Assembly: GCA_001399795.1 (NCBI GenBank)
Contig: LIHK01000054.1
Coordinates: 375-52,931, forward strand
Origin: Candidatus Bathyarchaeota archaeon BA2
GTDB lineage: Archaea > Thermoproteota > Bathyarchaeia > Bathyarchaeales > Bathyarchaeaceae
Length of the DNA: 52,557 nucleotides
Reading direction: 5' to 3'
Shown: positions 1 to 8,205 of the stretch, one piece after another
How positions within the stretch are numbered: position 1 is the first letter of the stretch
Layout of the letters: every line of letters begins with the position of its first letter
The notes under the pieces: model-generated
What the model was told of the DNA's origin: nothing
Databases searched by the model: none
Seen by the model: only the letters and a program-made list of their open reading frames with translations
Position numbers and translations under genes: made by a program

Positions 1-1
1 C

Positions 2-502
2 CTATTTTTTCTCAATTTTGTCGGCAATACTGTCTATAGAAGTAAATTTGTCTGCTAGGATTCTCAAGTCTCTACCAATCGTGTGTTCAAATGCTGCAAT
101 TTCTAATAGTATTCCTCTGTCCTTGACCACCTTCACGGCTTCTGCGAAATCGTTGTCTCCACTTACCAATATAGCAACATCATATACGTTCATAAAGGCA
201 AATTTTAGCATGTCCGTAACAAGTGCGACATCAACCCCCTTTTCAACCATTCCGCCTTGTCTGACTTTAAGTGGTCGAGTTACGACAGTAAAGCCCTGAA
301 ATCGTAAGCTGTCATGAAATCTTATTTGATCAGGATCAGGGGGAACTCCAATTGCACAATAAAAATAGGGTCTAACCAATCTTCGATTGCCGACAAGTTC
401 ATCTCTCAACTTTCCATAATCGATCTTGAAATCACCTCTGAATTTCTTGCATGCCCAAAAGAGATTAGAACCGTCAATGAACATCATAACTCTCTCTGCC
501 AT
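2..502 (-). CDS. NYN-domain (LabA/DUF88-like) PIN-fold protein
   Basis: 166 aa, complete, with its stop at the very edge of the window. The N-terminus MFIDGSNLF is the classic NYN start, carrying the first metal-binding aspartate. VEKGVDVALVTDM and VSGDNDFAEAV supply the further acidic residues, in the family's usual order and spacing. NYN proteins are PIN-like, predicted metal-dependent RNases acting in the cytoplasm. No additional RNA-binding domain is visible. It is transcribed away from the archaeosortase block and forms no obvious operon with it. The family call is firm, the substrate unknown. Confidence 0.85.
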   Translation of the reverse strand: MAERVMMFIDGSNLFWACKKFRGDFKIDYGKLRDELVGNRRLVRPYFYCAIGVPPDPDQIRFHDSLRFQGFTVVTRPLKVRQGGMVEKGVDVALVTDMLKFAFMNVYDVAILVSGDNDFAEAVKVVKDRGILLEIAAFEHTIGRDLRILADKFTSIDSIADKIEKK

Positions 503-652
503 CTTTGGTCGATAAACTAATTAGTCGATTCACCCTTTAAGTATTTACCACTCGATAAGTTAACGGAACCTGAACAAGCTTCAAAGAGAAGCATGGAGTC
601 CGACATAACAAGGATGGCATCACAGACACCCACCCAGCGGAGTGTAGAAAAA

Positions 653-1192
653 CTACGGTAGTACTTGCTGACGACCAGTAACTGAACGCAACTTTTGCCT
701 GATCAACTGAAACTTCTCAGATATGACCTGTCTTTTAGAGAATGTGTAGAAGAAGATTGCAAGCCACGCGATGAAGAGGACATAACCTATCGCGTAGTGA
801 ACTTTTGCTCCCACCTCATATCCATAGAAGTAGTCTGCCAAGAAAATTATGGTCACTCGAACTATGTTTAGAATGAATGTGCCTATTATGCCGATGAAGG
901 CCCAAGCCAATTTTGTTTGCAGAGTAGCAGATTCCTCAAACAATGTGACAACTAGTATTATGGAAAAGATCAGCATGCTGCTGACGCTGACACACCCCCA
1001 GACGAAAAACATAGGAAGGGGGCCCTTCACCGTATGTAATGTGATGAATTGGCCATGGGTTGTCACTTTTACTCCTAAAGTTTTTAGAATGCCTGCTATG
1101 AGTGAAACGAAGTTGGGGATGTAGGGGGTGAAGTGGGGTTCCAGCCAGTCTGATATGAAGCCACTTGAGGTTGCTGCGACGATTAGGAACAT
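653..1192 (-). CDS. Archaeosortase/exosortase family, C-terminal part (frameshifted)
   Basis: 179 aa with three or four hydrophobic segments. It carries the sortase-like catalytic triad of the exosortase/archaeosortase family: Cys in WGCVSV, Arg in LNIVRV and His in VHYAIGY. These membrane transpeptidases process surface proteins bearing a C-terminal tripartite sorting signal. The family is normally about 270-300 aa with some eight membrane spans, so this ORF is only the catalytic C-terminal half. The missing half lies immediately upstream in another frame (1210..1575). Reading across the A7 tract at 1226-1232 (T7 on the coding strand) with one extra base fuses the two parts through residues FFEISALREAFTP. 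No protein with an obvious sorting signal occurs in the window. Confidence 0.8.
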   Translation of the reverse strand: MFLIVAATSSGFISDWLEPHFTPYIPNFVSLIAGILKTLGVKVTTHGQFITLHTVKGPLPMFFVWGCVSVSSMLIFSIILVVTLFEESATLQTKLAWAFIGIIGTFILNIVRVTIIFLADYFYGYEVGAKVHYAIGYVLFIAWLAIFFYTFSKRQVISEKFQLIRQKLRSVTGRQQVLP

Positions 1193-1209
1193 GGGTGTGA
1201 ACGCCTCTC

Positions 1210-1575
1210 TTAGCGCTGAAATCTCAAAAAAATGAGGAATAAACCGAAAATGTATAAAGCGTAGTTTACTCCTCCGTAAAAGGCAGGAGACTTGAAGAAG
1301 GGAACTAAAGCGTAGTAAAGAAAGAAACTACTGACTACCACAAACACTCCTAAAGCTCTTTGAAAGCTATTGGCTTCACAGCGAAAGGACAGGTCACGCT
1401 TTTTTATTAGGAGAAGGATGAAACCGTAGATCGGAATAACCACCGGGAAAAGCCATCCCATGTAAGAGTACGTAACCAACAGAAGCGGAAGAAAAGCCAA
1501 AACGTAAAAGGAGTTTAGTCTGTTTCTAAGAAAAGAAGAAAAAGCTGTGTTTATTTTGTTCATAGTTTGCTTCAT
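1210..1575 (-). CDS. Archaeosortase/exosortase family, N-terminal part (frameshifted)
   Basis: 121 aa, mostly hydrophobic, with about four predicted membrane spans (LAFLPLLLVTYSYM, FPVVIPIYGFILLLI, GVFVVVSSFFLYYAL, YALYIFGLFLIFL). It has no catalytic motif. It matches the missing N-terminal half of the archaeosortase at 653..1192, and 121 + 179 aa gives the family's usual length. The frame is lost at a T7 run just before its stop. The start lies 3 nt after the aminotransferase stop, so the two genes look co-transcribed. The break may be a sequencing or assembly indel, a true pseudogene, or a -1 slip on U UUU UUG. Confidence 0.7.
   Translation of the reverse strand: MKQTMNKINTAFSSFLRNRLNSFYVLAFLPLLLVTYSYMGWLFPVVIPIYGFILLLIKKRDLSFRCEANSFQRALGVFVVVSSFFLYYALVPFFKSPAFYGGVNYALYIFGLFLIFLRFQR
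1226..1232 (-). other. Homopolymer at the archaeosortase frameshift
   Basis: A7 on the plus strand, T7 in the mRNA sense. In the upstream frame the mRNA reads AUU UUU UUG, which has the layout of a -1 slippery heptamer. A single extra base, or a -1 slip, joins the N-terminal and catalytic halves of the archaeosortase without an intervening stop. Confidence 0.6.
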
Positions 1576-1578
1576 TTT

Positions 1579-2709
1579 TCAACGTCTACTCACAGCTTTT
1601 CTCAATGCTGAGACCAAAAAATTCAAGTCGTTTCTGGTGAGTTGGGGAGAATTTGATACGTAGAAGCCTTTTTGGTGGGCGTTCCTGGCTACTGGATACT
1701 TGTTTGCGTCGTATTTATTCTGATAGGGGGGTTGTGCTGGTATGAAGGAGAGGAGGGGCCTTGTTTCTATTCCTTCTCTTTCCAAATATTCAACTGTTTT
1801 TTCTTTTCCGTTGTTTACAAGAATGTGGTAAACGTAGTACACGTTAAATGCGTAGTCTTCTTCGCTTGGAAGTTTGAGGTTTAAATCATTTAGTTTCTCG
1901 TTGAGGTAGGCTACGTTTTCTCTCCTTTTCGTTATATAGCTGTCCAACTTTTTTAGCTGGACAATGCCTATTGAGGCGTGGATATCGGACATTTTGTAGT
2001 TGTATCCTAACATTGGATGATAAAACTTTTTGTGCTTGTCCATTCCCAGGTTTCTAAGGGACCGCATTTTTTCGGCCAGTTCTGAGTCGTTTGTAACCGC
2101 GATGCCTCCTTCCACTGTTGTGATAAGTTTGTCAGCGTAGAAACTGAAGCAGGAGATGTGCCCAATGGAGCCCACTTTTCTGCCTTTGTATTTTGCTCCG
2201 TGGGCTTGGGCGGCATCTTCGATCACGTATAAGCCGGATGTTTCAGCGGTTTCCATGATTGGGTCTATGTCAGCGGGGTGTCCGAATAGGTGAACTGGGA
2301 CGATGGCTTTTGTTTTTTCGGTTATCTTTTTTTTGATGAGGGAAGGATTGATGTTGAGGGTTTTTGGGTCTACGTCTACGAACACTGGTTTTGAGTTGAG
2401 GTAGCGTATGGGGTTGGCTGTTGCTATGCATGAGAGGGGTGTTGTTATAACTTCGTCGCCTCTTTTTATTCCAATTGAGGCTAACGCTACGTGAAGAGCG
2501 GCTGTTCCTGTATTGACGGCGACGCCGTACTTGACTCCACAATACTTTGCAAAAGCCTTTTCAAACTCCTCAACCCTTTCGCCTTGGGTAACCCAACCGG
2601 TTCTCATCGTTTCTTCCACTGCTTCTATTTCTTCCCTTCCAATGTCAGGTTTTCCGATGGCTATTCTCACGCTTCGTGTCCTCATTTTAATTATCAACGC
2701 CTTTTGCAT
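1579..2709 (-). CDS. DegT/DnrJ/EryC1/StrS-family PLP aminotransferase
   Basis: 376 aa, usual length for the family. It reads IAIGKPDIGREEIEAVEE at the start, VNTGTAALHVAL (phosphate-binding), VIEDAAQAHGA (PLP aspartate) and FSFYADKLITTVEGG, whose lysine is the Schiff-base residue. The family transaminates nucleotide-linked keto-sugars, typically for surface glycans. The chosen ATG at 2709 gives a short extra N-terminus, and an in-frame ATG eight codons in (MRTRSVRIAIG) is an alternative. It is followed after 3 nt by the archaeosortase gene, which suggests a cell-surface or glycosylation role. The sugar substrate cannot be read from the sequence. Confidence 0.88.
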   Translation of the reverse strand: MQKALIIKMRTRSVRIAIGKPDIGREEIEAVEETMRTGWVTQGERVEEFEKAFAKYCGVKYGVAVNTGTAALHVALASIGIKRGDEVITTPLSCIATANPIRYLNSKPVFVDVDPKTLNINPSLIKKKITEKTKAIVPVHLFGHPADIDPIMETAETSGLYVIEDAAQAHGAKYKGRKVGSIGHISCFSFYADKLITTVEGGIAVTNDSELAEKMRSLRNLGMDKHKKFYHPMLGYNYKMSDIHASIGIVQLKKLDSYITKRRENVAYLNEKLNDLNLKLPSEEDYAFNVYYVYHILVNNGKEKTVEYLEREGIETRPLLSFIPAQPPYQNKYDANKYPVARNAHQKGFYVSNSPQLTRNDLNFLVSALRKAVSRR

Positions 2710-2796
2710 ATTTAAGAAATGTTACATTTTGGATCATATAGCGAAAAGGTATGTTGAAAACAGTATTTTCTAAGAAAAACTGTTCGCACTAAAAAA

Positions 2797-2826
2797 GGGA
2801 GAATTATTCTCATGTTTCTCCTTTTT
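2797..2826. terminator. Possible hairpin with T run
   Basis: GGAGAA and TTCTCC form a 6-bp stem around a 12-nt loop, followed by T5 on the plus strand and, read the other way, T6 on the minus strand. No gene clearly ends here, so its role is doubtful. The rest of the 346-nt gap between 2710 and 3056 shows no convincing gene. Confidence 0.2.
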
Positions 2827-3010
2827 GGTTTTTTCATTTGCCTGTGAGGATATCCAGATAAAAATGTATGCTCTTGTCCTCCTGGAATCAGCTTTAATAG
2901 AACCAAATATTCCGGCATTTTCGATTAACCATCCACAGCCTGTAGTTATCTCTTTCTAGCGAAAACATTGTGAAGTCGAAATCCATAGCTGAAGTCTGCA
3001 TCTAAAGGAA

Positions 3011-3024
3011 CTCTTAAATAATAT
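3011..3024 (+). promoter_or_regulatory. Putative TATA box for the gene at 3057
   Basis: CTCTTAAATAATAT is an AT-rich archaeal TATA-like element about 40 nt before the ATG. A GGTGA Shine-Dalgarno sits 7-8 nt before the start, so the predicted transcript has a short leader. Confidence 0.35.
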
Positions 3025-3056
3025 TTCCCTCGACAGCCAGTGTAGGTGAAATCGCC

Positions 3057-3833
3057 ATGTTGGCAGAAGTAGTTTTAACACCATCCGAATCCAAAAGACT
3101 CATAGGAAAAGCCGTAGCCTCCACGGAAGTCGTGAAGGAAGCCCTCAAATCAGGTCTCATTGTAATAATAAAGGGCACAACCAACAGCTACGTAGCCGAA
3201 GAAATACTAAAAGAGACAATTGAAAAAGAGAGGTACGGACGAGGCATCATTGTTCCTGGAATGCTAAGTTACTTGCCAGATGAAGAATCCATCCCAGACA
3301 TCATCATTGAAAAGGGCAAAGTAAGGAAGGACTTAAGCCTTGAAGAAGCCGTTAAAATGTTGAAAACCGGCGACGTGCTTATAAAGGGAGCAAACGCCCT
3401 AGACCCAGACGGCATAACAGGGGTCTTCTTAGCCCGCGCACCCACCACAGACGGCGGAACCATCGGACGATCCCTCGGAACAGTGGTGGGAAGAGGCGTA
3501 AAATTCATAATCCCTGTAAGCCTCGAAAAATTAATTCCCGTGCCAATCAGGGAAGTTGTCACCCAACTCAACGACAAAGAAATTAACCTGGCGATGGGAT
3601 TAACCGTAAACGTGATGCCCACCATGGGAAAGGTCGTTACAGAAATAGAAGCCTTTAAGATTCTAACTGGAGTCGAAGCCGTCAACATAGGAGCAGGGGG
3701 CGTAGGCGGAGCTGAAGGAGCCCGTGTATTCCTCCTAAAAGGAGACGAGGAAGCCGTCAAGAAAGCCTTCAACTTGGTACAGAGCATCAAAGGAGAACCA
3801 CCCTTCAAGCCAGCATCCTACTGGCACGAATAG
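3057..3833 (+). CDS. Conserved archaeal protein of unknown function
   Basis: 258 aa, complete, no signal peptide or membrane segment. I do not recognise a characterised family. Visible features are glycine-rich motifs (TTDGGTIGRSLGTVVGRG near residue 130, NIGAGGVGGAEGARVFLLKG near 210), IIIKG and LIKGANAL strands, and an acidic helix (DLSLEEAVKML). The pattern suggests a soluble alpha/beta protein that may bind a phosphate-bearing ligand. The ATG at 3057 follows a good Shine-Dalgarno (AGGTGA). It stands alone, with a pseudogene remnant downstream, so context gives no function. It is likely a real gene: unbroken frame, clear start signals and regular codon use. Confidence 0.7.
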   Translation: MLAEVVLTPSESKRLIGKAVASTEVVKEALKSGLIVIIKGTTNSYVAEEILKETIEKERYGRGIIVPGMLSYLPDEESIPDIIIEKGKVRKDLSLEEAVKMLKTGDVLIKGANALDPDGITGVFLARAPTTDGGTIGRSLGTVVGRGVKFIIPVSLEKLIPVPIREVVTQLNDKEINLAMGLTVNVMPTMGKVVTEIEAFKILTGVEAVNIGAGGVGGAEGARVFLLKGDEEAVKKAFNLVQSIKGEPPFKPASYWHE

Positions 3834-3984
3834 ACGAAACTCTACAATAGCTCAACCTTCCCCTCTTTCAACCTCTTGTTTCGCGCGCAGGTCTATGATT
3901 CATATGGGCACCCGACTAAACCAGAGTATGACAGAGAGTCACTGTTTTTAGCGCTTTTACCTACCCTAACCCACTCACTTTTTA

Positions 3985-4145
3985 GTCTTCGTACACGCTG
4001 ACACTGAAAGGAAAATTAGAGAATCTGAAGAGAAGTACCGGAATTTGTTCGAGAATGCATCAGATGTAATATTCATTAGGGTTATTCAAATGAAATCCTC
4101 GGAAAGAGCATGTTTAATTTTATCCCGAAAAATATTGGCCGATGA
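3985..4145 (+). pseudogene. PAS-domain remnant (sensor kinase fragment)
   Basis: One frame from 3985 encodes ERKIRESEEKYRNLFENASD followed by VIFI, the typical linker and start of a PAS domain in histidine kinases. A second frame from 4080 encodes GYSNEILGKSMFNFIP, the typical later part of the same domain. About 20 residues that should lie between them are missing, and the frame changes. There is no start codon or kinase domain nearby. This is a decayed scrap of a PAS sensor gene. The rest of the 3834-4212 gap shows nothing else I can support. Confidence 0.6.
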
Positions 4146-4212
4146 TTAGCAAGCAAGTTATGAGCTTGGCAGGGGGAAACCAGTTCGGAAGCAGCAACTT
4201 GTAAAATATAAA

Positions 4213-4398
4213 CTAACGTCTGCTTCGGCCCCGTCTGCCACCCAAGTTTTGTCCAGCATTCCGTTGAAGAATTATTCTTTTTTCGTAGTTTCGTCGAAAC
4301 CGTAATCTGGGGATTCGGCTTTTTTTGCGGGTGGCTTCGATTTTTGGGGTCTGTGACCTAACTTTCCCCGCTTTTGATAGGGACCCGTGGGTTGGCAT
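4213..4398 (-). CDS. rps30e: 30S ribosomal protein eS30
   Basis: 61 aa, very basic. It starts MPTHGSLSKAGKVRSQTPK, the diagnostic eS30 N-terminus (HGSLxxAGKVRxQTPK), followed by PRLRFRRNYEKRI and a Gly/Arg-rich tail. eS30 is a small-subunit ribosomal protein shared by archaea and eukaryotes, which supports the archaeal assignment. The archaeal protein is usually 50-60 aa, so this copy is complete, with a slightly longer RGRSRR tail. It appears monocistronic, convergent with the PAS remnant. Confidence 0.9.
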   Translation of the reverse strand: MPTHGSLSKAGKVRSQTPKIEATRKKSRIPRLRFRRNYEKRIILQRNAGQNLGGRRGRSRR

Positions 4399-4552
4399 TT
4401 TATTTCCCCACAGTTATAGATTTAGAAAGGTCTTTTAAGTATTTTCTCTTTAATTTTGGGACTTAGGGCAATTTCACCAGTTTTAGACAAAACAAGAAAT
4501 TAAAAAGAGGGAAATTGCGAGGGGATAATAAAGCGCGTTATCGAGGTTAAGC

Positions 4553-5119
4553 TCATTCTCTTTCTTTTGCAACCATGACTTCGGTTGCCTTGATGACGGC
4601 TTCGACGTTGTCTCCAGTCTTTATGTCTAATTCTTCTACGGCTTCTTTGGATATGATTGCGGTCACAACAATAGGTTTGTCTATGCTAATCTTAACCTTC
4701 GCTGTGATAACGCCTTTCTCCACCTCTTTTACAACTCCCCTCAGCCGATTTCTTGCGCTAATTTTCAATCCAACAGCCTCCCAATATTCTTCGTCGCCCA
4801 GAATCTCACCCACGTAGCTTTCAACTCGCCTGTACTCTTTTAGCAAGTTTTCTCCAAGCTTTGTTAGATGCGCTCCTCCTCCACCCTTCCTTCCACCACG
4901 GTAGGTTCGCACCACGGGCTCCTGCATGATTTTTTCGATTTTTGCTAGGTAATTCCATACGTATCGGTAGGACATTCCAAGTTCTTTGGCAGCCTTGGAG
5001 ATAGATTTCACTTTGTTTATTGCTTCTAAGATTTCCGCTCCGCCTTTTCCTAGTAGGGGGTCTCCTTTATATTCAAGCCAGACTTTGCATAATGGTCTAT
5101 GCTTGTTGTGGGTGAGCAT
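4553..5119 (-). CDS. modE: ModE-family regulator with TOBE/Mop domain
   Basis: 188 aa. The N-terminal winged helix (about residues 20-110) has the ModE/LysR-like segment KSISKAAKELGMSYRYVWNY followed by GRKGGGGAHLTKLGENLL. A TOBE/Mop oxyanion-binding domain follows (about 115-185; SARNRLRGVV, KISIDKPIVVTAIIS). ModE proteins sense molybdate or tungstate and repress uptake genes. It is divergently transcribed from the tungstate transporter 82 nt away, so that operon is the natural target. It has one TOBE copy, whereas E. coli ModE has two. The metal preference (W over Mo) is inferred from the neighbours. Confidence 0.88.
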   Translation of the reverse strand: MLTHNKHRPLCKVWLEYKGDPLLGKGGAEILEAINKVKSISKAAKELGMSYRYVWNYLAKIEKIMQEPVVRTYRGGRKGGGGAHLTKLGENLLKEYRRVESYVGEILGDEEYWEAVGLKISARNRLRGVVKEVEKGVITAKVKISIDKPIVVTAIISKEAVEELDIKTGDNVEAVIKATEVMVAKERE

Positions 5120-5131
5120 GGGCTTCGCTAG

Positions 5132-5190
5132 ATGCTTATACCGTTATGCTTATAAGGATATTTCGTCGATAGGTATGACCAAACATAACG
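5132..5190. promoter_or_regulatory. modE-tupA divergent promoter with repeated elements
   Basis: Two direct copies of ATGCTTATA lie at 5132 and 5146. A 7-bp inverted repeat, CGTTATG (5142-5148) and CATAACG (5184-5190), brackets the likely tupA TATA box (CTTATAAG around 5149-5156). CGTTAT/ATAACG resembles the half-site known for bacterial ModE. The arms are farther apart (35 nt) than in a classical ModE operator, so binding is inferred only. Confidence 0.45.
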
Positions 5191-5200
5191 ATGTGAAGGC

Positions 5201-6172
5201 ATGCGGAAAACATTACTTGTCTGGGTAGCTTTACTTGTCTTGGCTGTGATAGGTTCCGTTGCAGGAACCATGTACTATCTTGGAGCCTCTACGAAGAATA
5301 GATTGATTATCTCCACAACGACTAGCCTATACGACACTGGATTGCTGGACGCCATTGAAACTGAGTTTGAAGCAAAAAATTCCATAGACCTAAACTTCAT
5401 TTCGGTTGGAACGGGCATAGCCATTCAACACGCGCAGAGAGGCGACGCAGATTTGATACTGGTTCACTCGCCAACCGATGAGTTGACGTTTCTTACGGAC
5501 GGAACTGGAGTCAACAGAAAAATAATAGCGTACAACTTTTTCGCTATAGTCGGACCGGAAACGGATCCTGCACAAATTCGCGACACAACGCCATTCCAAG
5601 CTTTATCCAAAATTGTTGAAAGCGGCAGAGACGGAACCGCCAAATGGATTTCAAGGGGCGACAACTCTGGAACGCATGCCAAGGAAAAGAGCCTATGGAC
5701 AGCCGCTGGCTTGACGACTTTGACTAAAGAATCTTGGTACGTCAACGCTGGTTCAGGGATGGGAGAAACATTGAAGAAGGCTGATTATTTTTCAGCCTAC
5801 ACGCTCGCTGACGTTGGAACATATCTGAAATATTATAAAGACGGATTAATTTCGCTGAAAGTATTAGTGGAACAAGAGAAAGATCTGCTCAACGTATACA
5901 GCGCCATAGCTGTCAATCAAACACTGCATCCTAATGTAAACTTTGACGGAGCTATGACATTCATGAAATTTCTCATGTCAGACGAGGGACAACAGATTAT
6001 TGAGCAGTACGGCAAGGATGACTACGGACAAAGCCTCTTCTATCCGGCGGTGCGACTCCTCAAAGAAAACACAGAACCAACAATTGCACAGTGGATAAGA
6101 GAATACGCCTTCTTCAATGACACAGAATGCCCACCGGAATATCGAAAAGGCTACCCGGAACTCTACGATTAA
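5201..6172 (+). CDS. tupA: Tungstate ABC transporter substrate-binding protein
   Basis: 323 aa. An N-terminal hydrophobic segment (about residues 4-28) serves as signal or membrane anchor. The mature part starts ISTTTSLYDTGLLDAIE, the TupA-type TTTS motif for oxyanion binding, followed by VGTGIAIQHAQRGDADLILVH, SRGDNSGTHAKEK and YVNAGSGMGETL. The length suits TupA rather than a ModA-like protein. It captures tungstate outside the cell and delivers it to the downstream permease. It is first gene of tupABC, and the ATG follows GAAGG. Tungsten would feed the aldehyde oxidoreductase at 16.3 kb. Confidence 0.88.
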   Translation: MRKTLLVWVALLVLAVIGSVAGTMYYLGASTKNRLIISTTTSLYDTGLLDAIETEFEAKNSIDLNFISVGTGIAIQHAQRGDADLILVHSPTDELTFLTDGTGVNRKIIAYNFFAIVGPETDPAQIRDTTPFQALSKIVESGRDGTAKWISRGDNSGTHAKEKSLWTAAGLTTLTKESWYVNAGSGMGETLKKADYFSAYTLADVGTYLKYYKDGLISLKVLVEQEKDLLNVYSAIAVNQTLHPNVNFDGAMTFMKFLMSDEGQQIIEQYGKDDYGQSLFYPAVRLLKENTEPTIAQWIREYAFFNDTECPPEYRKGYPELYD

Positions 6173-6187
6173 AAAGGTGCGTAATGT

Positions 6188-6883
6188 TTGGGAAATGAAA
6201 TTATTGATGGTCTCATAAAGGCACTTCAACTGATATTCTCAGGAGACCCTACAGTCATGGAAATCAGTGGTAGGTCCATTTTGGTTTCTACCTCAGCGAC
6301 AATGCTCTCTGTTTTGTGGGGGCTTCCTGTGGCAACAATTTTGGGCTTAAAGAGATTTCGAGGCAGATTCATCCTAAAGGGATTCTTCAATGCTATGCTA
6401 GGCATACCAACTGTAGCGTTAGGGCTGTTTCTCTACCTCTTCTTCTCAAATGCAGGTCCAATAGGCTTTCTGCACTTGCTGTATTCACCACCAGCGATGA
6501 TAATAGGACAAGCAATCTTAATAACGCCGATAACCGTCAGTTTCATCACAAGCACCATCGAATCAATTGACCCAGAGATCAAGGACTTAGCCAAAACTTT
6601 GGGTGCGTCGGAAACCGAGGCATCCATAGCTGTTTTGAAGGAATCCATGAATGGTGTTGTCTTAGCGGTAACAGCGAGTTTCAATAGAGCCATAGCTGAG
6701 TTGGGCGTTGTTCTTATGGTAGGTGGAAACATAGCTGGCTTTACAAGTGTCTTGACAACTACAATAGCATTAGAAACCAACAAAGGGAATATAGAACTCA
6801 GCATTGCCTTGGCTATAATCTTGTTACTTATAGTGTCTGTTCTGAGCACCTCAATAAACCTGATTCAGAGGCGCAAAGAATGA
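6188..6883 (+). CDS. tupB: Tungstate ABC transporter permease
   Basis: 231 aa, with five or six membrane spans and the BPD permease coupling segment DLAKTLGASETEASIAVLKE near residue 135. The start is a TTG preceded by an AAGGTG Shine-Dalgarno. It lies 15 nt after tupA and overlaps the ATPase start by 4 nt (ATGA), a tightly coupled operon. Its role is as the membrane channel for tungstate uptake. TupB-type assignment rests on the TupA-like partner. Confidence 0.87.
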   Translation: MGNEIIDGLIKALQLIFSGDPTVMEISGRSILVSTSATMLSVLWGLPVATILGLKRFRGRFILKGFFNAMLGIPTVALGLFLYLFFSNAGPIGFLHLLYSPPAMIIGQAILITPITVSFITSTIESIDPEIKDLAKTLGASETEASIAVLKESMNGVVLAVTASFNRAIAELGVVLMVGGNIAGFTSVLTTTIALETNKGNIELSIALAIILLLIVSVLSTSINLIQRRKE

Positions 6884-7941
6884 AAACCATAATGGAACTT
6901 AAAAACATAGACAAAACTTACGGAAACATAACTGCCCTCAAACAGGTCAATCTAGGAATTCTAGAAGGTGAAGTACTCAGCATACTTGGTCCAAACGGTT
7001 CAGGAAAAACAACCCTACTAAGGATTATGGCGTGCATCGAAAAACCCACGAGTGGAGAGATGCGCTTCAACGGCGTGAAAGTTGACCAAGGAAACATAAA
7101 CAAAGTAAGGCTAAAGACCACCATGGTGTTTCAAAAAACCGCATTGTTTAACACCAGCGTCTACAAGAACATCGCTTATGGTCTACATCTCAGAGAATAT
7201 TCAAAAAAAGAAACGGATAAGAAGGTTAAGGAAGCTCTGAAGACGGTGCAGTTAGAAGGCTACGAAAAGAGACCAGCCAAAAAATTGTCTGGAGGCGAGC
7301 AACAGAGAGTGGCTCTGGCCAGGGCTCTGACACTAGATACAGATGTCTTGCTTTTAGATGAACCAACGGCAAATATTGATCCTAAAAACGTTTCCATCAT
7401 TGAAGAAGCGCTCACATGGCTCGGCAAGGAAAAAAAGACAACAATGGTCATAGCTACACACAACATGTTTCAGGCGGAAACCCTGACCACCAGAGTTGCT
7501 CTACTCCTTGGAGGCAAGATAGCTCAGATTGGCGCGCCTAAAGAAATCTTTAGAGGTCCACCAGAAAGCTTGGCAAGCTTTGCTAGGCTGGAAAATGTTT
7601 TCTCTGGCACTTCGAGAATTCTTCAGGAAGGAACTTCGGTCATAAACGTTGAAAACGGAGTACAGATAGAAGCCGCGCTGAGAAAGTCAGGGAAAGTCAC
7701 GGTTTTCGTTAGGCCAGAGGATATAATCTTGTCGAAGAAAACTGTGGCTTCAAGCGCCAGAAACGTGTTTAAGGGGAAGATAGTTGAAATTTCAGACTTT
7801 GGGCCGGTGGTGAAGCTGAAGGTTGATGCGGGAAAGGAAATTATTGTTCAAATTACAAAACGGTCTTTCATTGAAATGAAACTAAACGTTGGCTCCACAG
7901 TTTTCCTAACCTTCAAAGCTTCATCAGTTCACCTAATCTGA
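6880..7941 (+). CDS. tupC: Tungstate ABC transporter ATP-binding protein
   Basis: 353 aa. ABC ATPase with Walker A GPNGSGKTT (about residue 40), Q-loop VFQKTALF, signature LSGGEQQRVALARAL, Walker B DVLLLDEPTAN and switch histidine ATHN. A C-terminal TOBE-like region (about 285-353; NVFKGKIVEISDFGPVVKLKV) may sense the oxyanion and trans-inhibit transport, as known in ModC-type ATPases. It energises tungstate import with TupAB and is the last gene of the operon. Confidence 0.88.
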   Translation: MKTIMELKNIDKTYGNITALKQVNLGILEGEVLSILGPNGSGKTTLLRIMACIEKPTSGEMRFNGVKVDQGNINKVRLKTTMVFQKTALFNTSVYKNIAYGLHLREYSKKETDKKVKEALKTVQLEGYEKRPAKKLSGGEQQRVALARALTLDTDVLLLDEPTANIDPKNVSIIEEALTWLGKEKKTTMVIATHNMFQAETLTTRVALLLGGKIAQIGAPKEIFRGPPESLASFARLENVFSGTSRILQEGTSVINVENGVQIEAALRKSGKVTVFVRPEDIILSKKTVASSARNVFKGKIVEISDFGPVVKLKVDAGKEIIVQITKRSFIEMKLNVGSTVFLTFKASSVHLI

Positions 7942-7947
7942 CGAACT

Positions 7948-8205
7948 CTAAGTTTCTGCAGCTTTTTCGCCCTTGACTCCCGTTGACTCTTCAGATTTTT
8001 GTTTCTTAAGTTCGTAAAGAATGACTAAAGCCTCCCCTAGCGGTATGCCTAGTTTTGCCGCCAAGTCTCGGGCAGTCACGTCGGGTTGTTCGTGTAGAAC
8101 TATGTCCCTCGTGTAAGCCTTGTGATGAGTATACATGACCATGGCATGAACGGTTTCTACGAGAAGAGGCCAGAGAGGATTGCCTACGTATTCCTCAAAA
8201 CCCAT
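7948..8205 (-). CDS. Small helical protein with wHTH-like segment
   Basis: 85 aa, convergent with tupC (6 nt between stops). Residues about 43-70 (DVTARDLAAKLGIPLGEALV) look like a winged-helix or helix-turn-helix element, followed by a charged tail. The N-terminus is rich in aromatic and His residues (VHAMVMYTHHKAY). I do not recognise a named family. It could be a small DNA-binding regulator, though this is unproven. Good codon structure and a clean ATG support a real gene. Confidence 0.55.
   Translation of the reverse strand: MGFEEYVGNPLWPLLVETVHAMVMYTHHKAYTRDIVLHEQPDVTARDLAAKLGIPLGEALVILYELKKQKSEESTGVKGEKAAET

Noticed and set aside
3269-3808. Minus-strand ORF of 179 aa
   Set aside because: Mirror of the well-supported gene at 3057..3833; Ser/Thr/Pro-rich shadow composition.
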